From Pseudomonas putida (lineage in GTDB: Bacteria; Pseudomonadota; Gammaproteobacteria; Pseudomonadales; Pseudomonadaceae), in NCBI RefSeq assembly GCF_028682455.1, contig NZ_JANHLD010000003.1:124001-188000 (forward strand): a stretch of 64,000 nt of DNA, read 5' to 3'. The first letter of the stretch is position 1. Each line of letters starts with the position of its first letter. Positions 7,866 to 15,772 of this stretch are shown here, in pieces. Made by a program: the position numbers and the translations under genes. The notes beneath the pieces are model-generated. The model was given only the letters and a program-made list of their open reading frames with translations. It was not told where the DNA came from and searched no databases.

Positions 7866-8924
7866 TCAGGCCGAGGCGGCGTTGTAGAACAGCTCGCTGC
7901 TCTTCTGCTCGATCAGTGCCTGCTCGATGGCGGCCTGATGAACCTCGTCGGCATGCTCTTCACGGGCCTCAGGCTGGATGCCCAGGCGGGTGAACAGCTG
8001 CATGTCCTTGTCGGCCTGCGGGTTGGCGGTGGTCAGCAGTTTTTCGCCGTAGAAAATCGAGTTGGCGCCGGCGAAGAACGCCAGTGCCTGCATCTGCTCG
8101 TTCATCGCCTCGCGACCTGCAGACAGGCGCACATGGGATTTGGGCATCAGAATCCGTGCGACGGCGAGCATGCGGATGAAGTCGAACGGGTCGACCTCCT
8201 CGGCATTCTCAAGCGGCGTACCGGCCACCTTGACCAGCATGTTGATCGGCACCGACTCCGGGTGCTCCGGCAGGTTGGCCAGCTGGATCAACAGGCCCGC
8301 GCGGTCGTCCAGCGACTCGCCCATGCCGAGGATCCCGCCCGAGCAGATCTTCATCCCGGCATCGCGTACGTAGGCCAGGGTCTGCAGGCGTTCGCTGTAG
8401 GTGCGGGTGGTGATGATGCTGCCGTAGAACTCAGGCGAGGTGTCGAGGTTGTGGTTGTAGTAGTCCAGCCCGGCCTCGGCCAGGGCCTGGGTTTGTTCCT
8501 GGTCGAGCTTGCCCAGGGTCATGCAGGTCTCCAGGCCCATGGCCTTGACCCCTTTGACCATCTGCAACACGTAGGGCATGTCTTTGGCCGACGGGTGCTT
8601 CCAGGCCGCACCCATGCAGAACCGGGTGGAGCCGATGGCCTTGGCGCGGGCCGCCTCCTCCAGGACCTTCTGCACTTCCATCAGCTTCTGTTTTTCCAGC
8701 CCGGTGTTGTAGTGGCCGGACTGCGGACAATATTTGCAATCTTCCGGGCAGGCGCCGGTCTTGATCGACAATAAGGTGGATACCTGGACGCGGTTGGCGT
8801 CGAAGTGCGCGCGATGCACGGTTTGCGCCTGGAACAGCAGGTCATTGAACGGTTGCTGGAACAGCGCCTTGACCTCGGCCAGGGTCCAGTCGTGACGTGT
8901 TGTTGCAGTTGTGCTGGCGCTCAT
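7866..8924 (-). CDS. bioB: Biotin synthase BioB
   Basis: The 352-residue radical-SAM enzyme inserts sulfur into dethiobiotin. The CxxxCxxC cluster motif is visible as CPEDCKYC, followed by PQSGHYNTGLEKQ. The start MSASTTATTRHDW at 8924 is preferred because an AAGGAA ribosome site precedes it by 7 bases and the length fits the family. An upstream in-frame ATG has no comparable site. It is the first gene of bioBFHCD, driven by the promoter near 8996-9024. A separate bioA is not in this window, as is usual for Pseudomonas. Confidence 0.97.
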   Translation of the reverse strand: MSASTTATTRHDWTLAEVKALFQQPFNDLLFQAQTVHRAHFDANRVQVSTLLSIKTGACPEDCKYCPQSGHYNTGLEKQKLMEVQKVLEEAARAKAIGSTRFCMGAAWKHPSAKDMPYVLQMVKGVKAMGLETCMTLGKLDQEQTQALAEAGLDYYNHNLDTSPEFYGSIITTRTYSERLQTLAYVRDAGMKICSGGILGMGESLDDRAGLLIQLANLPEHPESVPINMLVKVAGTPLENAEEVDPFDFIRMLAVARILMPKSHVRLSAGREAMNEQMQALAFFAGANSIFYGEKLLTTANPQADKDMQLFTRLGIQPEAREEHADEVHQAAIEQALIEQKSSELFYNAASA

Positions 8925-8995
8925 CGGCGGTTCCTTGTTTAGGCTTTGTCTGGCGCCGGTACAGGAAACCCGCCAGCGCATCACGGATAGTTCGC

Positions 8996-9024
8996 ATAGT
9001 TAAGGAAGCTCGATGCGCTGTCAA
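8996..9024 (-). promoter_or_regulatory. Probable bioB promoter
   Basis: On the minus strand a perfect TTGACA (9019-9024) is followed after 17 bases by AACTAT (8996-9001). The -35 hexamer is inside the left arm of the BirA-type operator and within the comF coding region. Confidence 0.55.
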
Positions 9025-9750
9025 CCACGACTCAAAAGCATGGTTTACAAGTGGTTAAATAATAACCATACCTGTTTGCTCTGCAACGAACCCGCCGAAC
9101 AGCCCTACCCGCTGTGCGTGCCCTGTGAGGCCGAGCTGCCCTGGTTGCAGGACGGCTGCCAGGTCTGTGCCCTGCCCCTGCCGATGCAGGGCCTGACCTG
9201 CGCCCAGTGCAGCCGCCGCACACCCGCCTACTTTCGGGTCGAAGCGCCCTGGTACTACGGATTTCCACTGGATGCGCTGATCAGCCGCTTCAAATACAAC
9301 AGCCAGTGGCCATTGGGGCATCTGCTGGCCCAACTGCTCGGTCGCTGGCTGAGCCATTGCTACAGCGAAGGCTTGCCGCGCCCGGCGTTGCTGATACCGG
9401 TGCCACTGGCCCGGCGCCGCTTGCGCCAGCGCGGCTACAACCAGGCGGCGATGCTGGCGAGGTGGCTGAGCGGGCACACCGGTATCACCTGCAATGAGCA
9501 AGTGCTCAAGCGCCTGATCGACACACCCGCACAACAAGGCCTCAAGGCCCGGGCGCGCCAGCGCAACCTGCGCCATGCCTTTGCCGTGATCAATCCCCAC
9601 CTGATCGAGGGCCGGCACCTGGCGCTGGTCGACGATGTGCTGACCACCGGCGCCACCGTCCAGACCTTGGCCAGCCTGCTGCTCAAGGCGGGCGCGCGAC
9701 GGGTCGATGTCTACTGCCTGGCCCGTACGGCCAAGCCTGGCAGCGCTTGA
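9013..9750 (+). CDS. ComF family phosphoribosyltransferase-like protein
   Basis: The 245-residue protein has two N-terminal zinc-finger-like cysteine pairs (CLLCNEPAEQPYPLCVPC and CQVCALPLPMQGLTCAQC). A phosphoribosyltransferase fold follows, with the PRPP-loop motif LALVDDVLTTGATV near residue 205. ComF homologues take part in DNA uptake and processing in competent bacteria; in Pseudomonas the role is poorly defined. The ATG at 9013 is favoured over the in-frame ATG at 9040 because AAGGAAG precedes it at proper spacing. With this start, the bio operator and the bioB -35 hexamer lie inside comF's first codons. Confidence 0.9.
   Translation: MRCQPRLKSMVYKWLNNNHTCLLCNEPAEQPYPLCVPCEAELPWLQDGCQVCALPLPMQGLTCAQCSRRTPAYFRVEAPWYYGFPLDALISRFKYNSQWPLGHLLAQLLGRWLSHCYSEGLPRPALLIPVPLARRRLRQRGYNQAAMLARWLSGHTGITCNEQVLKRLIDTPAQQGLKARARQRNLRHAFAVINPHLIEGRHLALVDDVLTTGATVQTLASLLLKAGARRVDVYCLARTAKPGSA
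9018..9050. promoter_or_regulatory. BirA-type biotin operator
   Basis: CTGTCAACC-N15-GGTTTACAA closely matches the gammaproteobacterial BirA operator consensus TTGTAAACC-N14/15-GGTTTACAA; the right arm is perfect and the left is 7 of 9. It covers the -35 element of the bioB promoter and lies in codons 2-13 of comF. Confidence 0.75.
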
Positions 9751-9810
9751 CTTGCTGCCAGGGTGCGGGCACTTTCACCGCTGACGATTCCTATATGCCT
9801 GCCCTCACTC

Positions 9811-10575
9811 ATGTCCTTGCCCGCCCTGCTCACCCAGCACATCGTTCGCCGCCCGCAACGCATTGCGTTGCTGCAGCACATCGCCGAACAAGGCTCGATC
9901 ACCCGCGCGGCAAAGAGCGCTGGCATGAGCTACAAGGCAGCCTGGGATGCCATCGACGAACTCAACAATCTGGCCGCCAAACCCTTGGTGGAGCGCAGTG
10001 TGGGTGGTCGCGGCGGCGGTGGGGCCAAGTTGTCCCAGGAAGGCCAACGGGTGCTGCGCCTATACCAGCACCTGCAAGCCCTGCAGACCCAGATCCTGGA
10101 AGCCGCCGAAGACGCCAGCGACCTCGACCTGCTGGGGCGCCTGATGCTGCGCACCAGTGCCCGCAATCAACTGCACGGGCAAGTCAGTGCGATTGAGGCA
10201 CAAGGGCATTACGACCGGATCACGCTGGCCCTTGCCGGCGACTTGAGCATCGATGCGCTGATCACCCGTGACAGCACCCAGCGCCTGGAGCTCACCCCCG
10301 GCACCACGGTTGTAGCCTTGATCAAGGCAGGCTGGCTGACCTTGCTCAGCCCGCAGGAACAAGCGCTGGAGGGCTACAACTGCCTGCAGGCGACGGTCGA
10401 GCAATTGCTCGACAATGCCCCTGAGCCCACTGAAGTACGCCTGGCCCTGTGCAACGGCCAGACCCTGTGCACCTTTGCCGAACCCGCCTGGCTCACAGCC
10501 CATGGCATTGTTGCCGGCAGTGAAATACGCGTGCAGTTCCAGCCGTCCTATGTGCTCATCGGCACCCCGTTATAA
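9811..10575 (+). CDS. modE: ModE-type molybdate-responsive regulator
   Basis: The 254-residue protein has an N-terminal LysR-like winged helix (RIALLQHIAEQGSITRAAKSAGMSYKAAWDAI written in parts: RIALLQHIAEQGSITRAAK, then SAGMSYKAAW). The GGRGGGGAKLS wing is typical of ModE. A C-terminal pair of TOBE/MOP repeats of about 65 residues each follows (SARNQLHGQV and the later half), the molybdate-binding module. ModE with molybdate normally represses modABC and alters molybdoenzyme expression. No modABC genes are nearby, so its targets lie elsewhere. The start at 9811 (MSLPALLTQH) is chosen over an upstream ATG at 9763 because family members begin just before the helix. Confidence 0.88.
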   Translation: MSLPALLTQHIVRRPQRIALLQHIAEQGSITRAAKSAGMSYKAAWDAIDELNNLAAKPLVERSVGGRGGGGAKLSQEGQRVLRLYQHLQALQTQILEAAEDASDLDLLGRLMLRTSARNQLHGQVSAIEAQGHYDRITLALAGDLSIDALITRDSTQRLELTPGTTVVALIKAGWLTLLSPQEQALEGYNCLQATVEQLLDNAPEPTEVRLALCNGQTLCTFAEPAWLTAHGIVAGSEIRVQFQPSYVLIGTPL

Positions 10576-10578
10576 AAA

Positions 10579-10596
10579 CCGACACAAAACCGTCAT
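10579..10596 (+). promoter_or_regulatory. Possible Pho box upstream of phoX
   Basis: CCGACAC-AAAA-CCGTCAT resembles the PhoB direct repeat CTGTCAT-N4-CTGTCAT (10 of 14 repeat positions, with an AT-rich spacer). It lies 44 bases before the phosphatase ATG. Confidence 0.4.
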
Positions 10597-10639
10597 GACC
10601 CCTGACTAAGGTGACTGCCAAAACCGCAGGAAGCCTGTC

Positions 10640-12541
10640 ATGAACCTCTTGAAAGACCATCAGCAAACCGACCTCGAACAGCTTGTCAACCTCAGCCGTC
10701 GACGTTTCATCGGTGCCGGCGCCCTGTGCGGCGCGGCCCTGTTCCTGAGCGGTAATGTGCTCAGCCGTAGCGTCATGGCCGCCAGCATCGGCGCCGCCAA
10801 CAGCAGCCTGCTCGGCTTCACCAGCATTCCGGCGGCCACAGCCGACAGCATCAGCCTGCCACCGGGCTACAAGGCCTCGGTACTGATCAGTTGGGGCCAG
10901 CCCTTGCACGCCAACGCTCCGGCCTTCGATGCCTCGGGCACCGGCACGGCCAAGGACCAGGAGCTGCAGTTTGGCGACAACAATGACGGTATGAGCCTGT
11001 TCCCCTTCCCGGATGACGACAACCGGGCGCTGATGGCGATCAACAACGAATACACCAACTACCGCTACCTGTTCAGCCATGGCGGCCAGCCGGCCTCGGC
11101 CGAGGATGTACACAAGGCCCAGGCTGCCGAAGGCGTCTCGGTGATCGAGGTCAAGCGCAGCAACGGCCAGTGGCAGTTCGTCCAGGGATCGCCTTTCAAC
11201 CGACGCATCCACGGCAACACGCCCATTCGCGTCAGTGGCCCGGCCGCCGGCGATGCCTTGCTCAGAACCGGCGCAGACAACAGCGGCCGCAAAGTGCTGG
11301 GCACCTTCCAGAACTGCGCCAACGGCAAGACGCCCTGGGGCACCTACTTGACGTGCGAAGAGAACTTCACCGATTGCTTCGGCAGCAGCGACCCGGCCCA
11401 GGTATTCGATGCCGGGCAGAAACGCTACGGTGCGTCGGTCACCGGTAAAGAGGTGGGCTGGCACCAACACGACCCGCGCTTTGACCTGGCCAAGAACCCC
11501 AATGAGCTGAACCGTCACGGCTGGGTGGTGGAGATCGACCCGTTCGATCCGGACTCGACCCCAGTCAAGCGCACTGCCCTGGGCCGGTTCAAGCACGAGA
11601 ACGCCGCCCTCGGTGAGACCCTCGATGGCCGAGCCGTGGTCTACATGGGCGACGATGAACGCGGTGAATTCATCTACAAGTTCATCAGCCGCGATCGCAT
11701 CGATCACAAGAATCCCAGCGCCAATCGCAGCCTGCTCGACCACGGCACCCTGTATGTGGCGCGCTTCGACGACGGCGACAACAATGCCGACCATCCGCGA
11801 GGCAAAGGCCAGTGGCTGGAACTGACCCACGGCAAGAACGGCCTGATCGCCGCCAATGGCTTTGCCAGCCAGGCCCAGGTGCTGATTCACGCTCGCCTCG
11901 CCGCCAGCCAGCTCAAGGCCACGCGCATGGACCGCCCGGAATGGATCGTCGTCAGCCCCAAGGATGGCCAGGTGTATTGCACCCTGACCAACAACGTCAA
12001 ACGCGGCGAAGAAGGCCAACCGGCGGGCGGTCCCAACCCCCGCGAGAAAAACCTCTACGGGCAGATTCTGCGCTGGCGTGAAACCGAGGACGACCACGGC
12101 GCCATGAGCTTCGACTGGGACCTGTTCGTGGTCGCCGGCAACCCCTCCGTGCACGCGAGCGACGCCAAGGGCGGTTCGAGCAACATCACCGCGCAGAACA
12201 TGTTCAACAGCCCCGATGGCCTGGGCTTCGATGCCGATGGCCGGTTGTGGATTCTCACCGACGGCGACTACAGCAATGCCGGCGACTTTGCCGGAATGGG
12301 CAATAACCAGATGCTCTGCGCCGACCCGGTGAGCGGTGAGATCCGCCGCTTCATGGTGGGTCCGGTGGCTTGTGAAGTGACCGGTATCGCCTTTGCGCCA
12401 GACCAGCGCACCTTGTTCGTCGGCATCCAGCACCCTGGCGAAACCGGCGGCTCGACCTTCCCGGATCACCTGCCCAACGGCAAGCCACGTTCATCGGTGA
12501 TGGCCATAAGCCGTGAAGACGGCGGCATCGTCGGCACCTGA
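10640..12541 (+). CDS. phoX: PhoX-family (DUF839) Tat-exported alkaline phosphatase
   Basis: The 633-residue protein starts with a twin-arginine signal (SRRRFIGAGALCGAALFLSG), predicting folded export to the periplasm. The rest is the DUF839/PhoX beta-propeller, with family blocks such as NGKTPWGTYLTCEENFTDCF and an acidic NSPDGLGFDADGRLWI segment that fits calcium-dependent active sites. PhoX enzymes release phosphate from organic monoesters under phosphate starvation and use Ca and Fe rather than Zn. A GCAGGAAG ribosome site precedes the ATG, and a possible Pho box lies upstream. The stop is followed by a REP palindrome. The exact substrate is unproven. Confidence 0.9.
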   Translation: MNLLKDHQQTDLEQLVNLSRRRFIGAGALCGAALFLSGNVLSRSVMAASIGAANSSLLGFTSIPAATADSISLPPGYKASVLISWGQPLHANAPAFDASGTGTAKDQELQFGDNNDGMSLFPFPDDDNRALMAINNEYTNYRYLFSHGGQPASAEDVHKAQAAEGVSVIEVKRSNGQWQFVQGSPFNRRIHGNTPIRVSGPAAGDALLRTGADNSGRKVLGTFQNCANGKTPWGTYLTCEENFTDCFGSSDPAQVFDAGQKRYGASVTGKEVGWHQHDPRFDLAKNPNELNRHGWVVEIDPFDPDSTPVKRTALGRFKHENAALGETLDGRAVVYMGDDERGEFIYKFISRDRIDHKNPSANRSLLDHGTLYVARFDDGDNNADHPRGKGQWLELTHGKNGLIAANGFASQAQVLIHARLAASQLKATRMDRPEWIVVSPKDGQVYCTLTNNVKRGEEGQPAGGPNPREKNLYGQILRWRETEDDHGAMSFDWDLFVVAGNPSVHASDAKGGSSNITAQNMFNSPDGLGFDADGRLWILTDGDYSNAGDFAGMGNNQMLCADPVSGEIRRFMVGPVACEVTGIAFAPDQRTLFVGIQHPGETGGSTFPDHLPNGKPRSSVMAISREDGGIVGT

Positions 12542-12553
12542 ACATCTTCGGTA

Positions 12554-12618
12554 GGAACGGGCTTGCCCTGCGCTCGCGATGTGGCTGACACACCGCTAGC
12601 GCAGGGCAAGCCCGCTCC
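12554..12618. repeat. REP-type inverted repeat
   Basis: A 21-base arm containing GGGCTTGCCCTGCGCT (12554-12574) pairs with its near-perfect complement at 12598-12618. It lies between phoX and srkA, both on the plus strand, and may stabilise the phoX 3' end. Confidence 0.8.
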
Positions 12619-12678
12619 AACAGATGTGCGGTACCATGCCTGCATGATGCGGCCACCTGCCGCACAGCAGGAGCGAAC

Positions 12679-13653
12679 ATGTCCCACCCCTTCGAAACAC
12701 TTACCCCCGACCTGGTCCTCGACGCCGTGGAGAGCATCGGCTTTCTCAGCGATGCCCGTGTGCTGGCGCTCAACAGCTATGAGAACCGCGTCTACCAGGT
12801 GGGCATCGAAGGGAGCGAGCCGCTGATTGCCAAGTTCTACCGCCCTGATCGCTGGACCGATGCGGCAATCCTCGAAGAGCACAACTTTACCTCCGAACTG
12901 GCCGAATGCGATGTACCCGTGGTGGCGCCACTCATCCACAACGGCGAAACCCTGTTCGAACACAGCGGCTTCCGATTCACCCTGTTCCCCCGCCGCGGCG
13001 GCCGCGCACCGGAACCGGGTAACCTGGACCAGCTCTATCGCCTTGGCCAGCTACTGGGTCGCTTACATGGGGTCGGCGCCACGCGCCCGTTCGAACACCG
13101 TGAAGCCCTGGCGGTGGATAACTTCGGCCATGCCTCGTTGAACACCCTGCTCGAAGGCAACTTCGTACCCAAGAGCCTGCTGCCGGCGTTCGAGTCGGTC
13201 GCCCGCGACCTGCTCAAGCGGGTCGAAGCCGTGTATGCCAGCACCCCGCACCAGACCATTCGCCTGCACGGTGACTGCCACCCCGGCAACATGATGTGCC
13301 GCGACGAAGTGTTCCACATCGTCGACCTCGACGATTGCCGCATGGGCCCTGCGGTTCAAGACCTGTGGATGATGCTCGCCGGTAGCCGCCAGGAGCGCCT
13401 GGGCCAACTGACCGAGCTGATGGATGGCTACAACGAATTCCACGACTTCGATCCGCGCGAACTGGCCTTGATCGAACCATTGCGCGCCCTGCGCCTGTTG
13501 CACTACAGCGCCTGGCTCGCGCGCCGCTGGGACGACCCGGCGTTTCCACGCAGCTTCCCATGGTTCGGCCAGGAGCGTTATTGGGGCGATCAGATACTTG
13601 CCCTGCGTGAGCAGATGGCTGCCCTGGATGAAGAACCGCTGAAATTGTTCTGA
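12679..13653 (+). CDS. srkA: Stress response kinase A (SrkA/YihE family)
   Basis: The 324-residue Ser/Thr kinase-like protein of the APH fold carries the catalytic loop LHGDCHPGNMM and the metal-binding HIVDLDDCRMGPA block. It starts MSHPFETLTPDLVLDAVESIG like E. coli SrkA. SrkA/YihE counteracts envelope-stress and oxidative death signals; its targets in Pseudomonas are not defined. It is read after phoX across a REP element, so co-transcription is doubtful. Confidence 0.93.
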   Translation: MSHPFETLTPDLVLDAVESIGFLSDARVLALNSYENRVYQVGIEGSEPLIAKFYRPDRWTDAAILEEHNFTSELAECDVPVVAPLIHNGETLFEHSGFRFTLFPRRGGRAPEPGNLDQLYRLGQLLGRLHGVGATRPFEHREALAVDNFGHASLNTLLEGNFVPKSLLPAFESVARDLLKRVEAVYASTPHQTIRLHGDCHPGNMMCRDEVFHIVDLDDCRMGPAVQDLWMMLAGSRQERLGQLTELMDGYNEFHDFDPRELALIEPLRALRLLHYSAWLARRWDDPAFPRSFPWFGQERYWGDQILALREQMAALDEEPLKLF

Positions 13654-13717
13654 AGCGCGGGCCAGACTGTCTACAATAGCCACTGCTTTTAGTTAGCTGC
13701 CTAAGCAAGGAATCTGC

Positions 13718-14605
13718 ATGCACGCCGCCAACCCGCGCCGCGGGTACATCCTGGGCCTGAGCGCCTACATTATCTGGGGCTTGTTCCCGCTCTACTTCAA
13801 AGCGCTGCAAAGCGTGCCCGCCGTAGAAATCATCGTTCACCGAATACTCTGGTCGGCGCTGTTCGGCTCGCTGCTGCTGCTGGTGTGGAAACACCCCGGC
13901 TGGTGGCGTGAACTGCGTGACAATCCCAAGCGCCTCGCCATCCTGGCGCTGAGTGGCTCGTTGATTGCCGGTAACTGGCTCACTTATGTGTGGTCGGTGA
14001 ACAACGGCCGCATGCTCGAGGCAAGCCTGGGCTACTACATCAACCCGCTGATCAACGTGCTGCTGGGCATGTTGCTGCTCGGCGAGCGCCTGCGACGGTT
14101 GCAATGGGTGGCGGTAGGCCTGGCGGCGGTGGGAGTGGCACAGCAGGTCTGGCAAGTGGGTAGCTTGCCTTGGGTTTCACTGGTGCTGGCACTGAGCTTC
14201 GGCTTTTACGGCCTGATCCGCAAACAGGCGCCGGTAGCGGCCCTGCCCGGCCTTGTAGTGGAAACCTGGATGCTGGTGCCCCTGGCCATCGGCTGGCTGC
14301 TGCTCAACCCCCTGGCAACCAGTGCCCAGCCAAGCTTCTACAGCAGCACCGAGGCGCTCTGGCTGATGGCTGCCGGGCCGGTCACGCTGGTCCCGCTGGT
14401 GTGCTTCAACGCCGCCGCCCGGCACCTGCCCTACACCACCCTGGGCTTCTTGCAGTACCTGGCGCCCACCCTGGTATTGCTGCAGGCCGTGCTGCTGTTT
14501 GAAGAGCATCTGTCGAGCAGCACCCTGGTCGCCTTCATGTTTATCTGGGCGGGCCTGGCCCTGTACAGCGTCGATGCCTGGCTGAGTTTGCGCCGGCGAA
14601 GCTGA
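13718..14605 (+). CDS. rarD: RarD family EamA transporter
   Basis: The 295-residue protein has about ten hydrophobic helices in two EamA repeats. It opens with the RarD-specific RGYILGLSAYIIWGLFPLYFKAL and contains HRILWSALFGSLLLLVWK. RarD is named from the E. coli chloramphenicol-sensitive protein; substrates of this permease are not established. It lies 64 bases after srkA and ends before a 211-bp intergenic region with two DnaA boxes. Confidence 0.92.
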   Translation: MHAANPRRGYILGLSAYIIWGLFPLYFKALQSVPAVEIIVHRILWSALFGSLLLLVWKHPGWWRELRDNPKRLAILALSGSLIAGNWLTYVWSVNNGRMLEASLGYYINPLINVLLGMLLLGERLRRLQWVAVGLAAVGVAQQVWQVGSLPWVSLVLALSFGFYGLIRKQAPVAALPGLVVETWMLVPLAIGWLLLNPLATSAQPSFYSSTEALWLMAAGPVTLVPLVCFNAAARHLPYTTLGFLQYLAPTLVLLQAVLLFEEHLSSSTLVAFMFIWAGLALYSVDAWLSLRRRS

Positions 14606-14626
14606 TCAAAAAACGTACAAACCTTT

Positions 14627-14651
14627 GCAGGCCACGTAATCCGTGGCCTGC
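14627..14651 (+). other. Hairpin after rarD
   Basis: GCAGGCCACG and CGTGGCCTGC form a perfect 10-bp stem with a 5-base loop 21 bases past the rarD stop. No U-tract follows, so it may act as a 3'-end stabiliser or factor-dependent end rather than a classical intrinsic terminator. Confidence 0.5.
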
Positions 14652-14668
14652 AGCAACCTCTCCCAAGG

Positions 14669-14677
14669 TTATCCACA
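14669..14677 (+). promoter_or_regulatory. Consensus DnaA box 1
   Basis: TTATCCACA is the strongest form of the DnaA box. It lies in the rarD-gcvR gap, in the same orientation as the second box at 14782. Confidence 0.45.
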
Positions 14678-14781
14678 CCCTCATCCCCGCGCTTTGTGCA
14701 CAAGCCGCTGATTATTGGTGGTTTTTTGCTCAATCGAGGCAAAGCCACGGCCCGCCTGGGCTGGCGTCGGCTTCCCCCAGC

Positions 14782-14790
14782 TTATCCACA
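14782..14790 (+). promoter_or_regulatory. Consensus DnaA box 2
   Basis: This is a second perfect TTATCCACA, 113 bases from the first and 27 bases before the 3' end of the convergent gcvR-like gene. Confidence 0.45.
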
Positions 14791-14816
14791 GGCCGGTCCC
14801 CGACAAATCGGGATAA

Positions 14817-15335
14817 CTAGTCTTCCGGGCGCAGCTTGAGTTCCACCATCAAATCGTCGGCCAGCGCCTCGAGCTTGGTCTGCAAGCTATCCAGGGACAA
14901 CGTCAGCGGCATGGCCAGTAAGGCATCGGCGTGAAACAGCGGTTCGCTGCTCATCGGTGCTGGCCGCACGTCGGTGGTAAAGCGCTCCAGGTTGACCCCT
15001 TGCTCGGCCAGTAGGCGAGTGATGTCGCGCACGATACCAGGGCGATCATTGCCTACCAGCTCCATCGCAATCGGTTTCCAGGTGCACGACGGTTCGATGC
15101 CGCTTTCGGCGATCAACACGCGAATGTCGTACTTTCCCAGGGCCTGTAGTGCCTCGACCAGTTCATCATACGACTCGGCCGGCACCGCCACCCGCAGGAT
15201 CCCGGCAAATTGCCCGGCCATGCGCGACATGCGACTCTCCAGCCAGTTACCGTTATGCTCGGCAATGCACTCGGCGATACGCTCGACCTGGCCTGCCTTG
15301 TCCGGGGCGATTACTGTCAATACGAGATGATCCAC
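14817..15335 (-). CDS. Glycine-cleavage regulator GcvR-like double ACT protein
   Basis: The 172-residue protein is built from two ACT domains: HLVLTVIAPDKAGQVERIA at the start and AMELVGNDRPGIVRDITRLL in the second half. This architecture is that of GcvR, which in E. coli antagonises the activator GcvA of glycine cleavage. I take the GTG at 15333-15335 as the start (VDHLVLTV) because GAGGTAAGG precedes it at good spacing. A longer ATG-started reading adds about 40 residues that lack family resemblance. It is divergent from glcB across a 437-bp region holding two palindromes. Confidence 0.85.
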   Translation of the reverse strand: MDHLVLTVIAPDKAGQVERIAECIAEHNGNWLESRMSRMAGQFAGILRVAVPAESYDELVEALQALGKYDIRVLIAESGIEPSCTWKPIAMELVGNDRPGIVRDITRLLAEQGVNLERFTTDVRPAPMSSEPLFHADALLAMPLTLSLDSLQTKLEALADDLMVELKLRPED

Positions 15336-15513
15336 GCGCCTTACCTCTGCTGGTTGCCCTTCGGACGCCCGAAAATCAAGGGCGCGCAGAAAGTATAGGC
15401 AAGGCGCGGCAACCTGCCGCAGCTGGCCCTCAGAACAAATCGTGTACTGTTTCAAGATTTATCTGGAACAATCTGCCACTTTTTTGAGAACATACTGGCT
15501 CCCAGCGTGACCC

Positions 15514-15535
15514 TCTGCGACCAAATGGTCGCAGA
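15514..15535. promoter_or_regulatory. 22-bp palindrome upstream of glcB and gcvR-like gene
   Basis: TCTGCGACC-AAAT-GGTCGCAGA is a perfect 9-bp inverted repeat with a 4-base centre. No U-tract follows on either strand. Its symmetry and its position between divergent genes suggest an operator for an unidentified dimeric regulator. Confidence 0.45.
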
Positions 15536-15575
15536 ACGACGTATTTAGTCTGATTTTCACAACCGCAGCGCATCA

Positions 15576-15601
15576 TGTAGTATGCCGCAGCGCGGACTAC
15601 A
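15576..15601. promoter_or_regulatory. TGTAGT-N14-ACTACA inverted repeat upstream of glcB
   Basis: Perfect TGTAGT and ACTACA half-sites are separated by 14 bases, about 170 bases before the glcB ATG. The same half-sites, with a 3-base spacer, occur twice upstream of aceE. This fits a shared regulator such as RccR, which is reported to control both promoters in Pseudomonas. Confidence 0.5.
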
Positions 15602-15772
15602 AAACGTCGAATCGATGTCTGCCAAAGGCGCCTGTGAAAATACGCAACCGCCCGCCAGCCCGTCTGGCTGGCCGCACCCAGCCGCCCATAGGGCAAGTTC
15701 TGGTGCCGTGTTTAGAGAAGCGCGCAAGGCTTAAATAGAAGAGCTGAATAGCTGAGCAGAGTGAGGCAAGCA

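Noticed and set aside
12554..12618. REP palindromes considered as CRISPR repeats or insertion-sequence ends
   Set aside because: Copies are scattered as single inverted pairs without regular spacers, transposase genes or target duplications.
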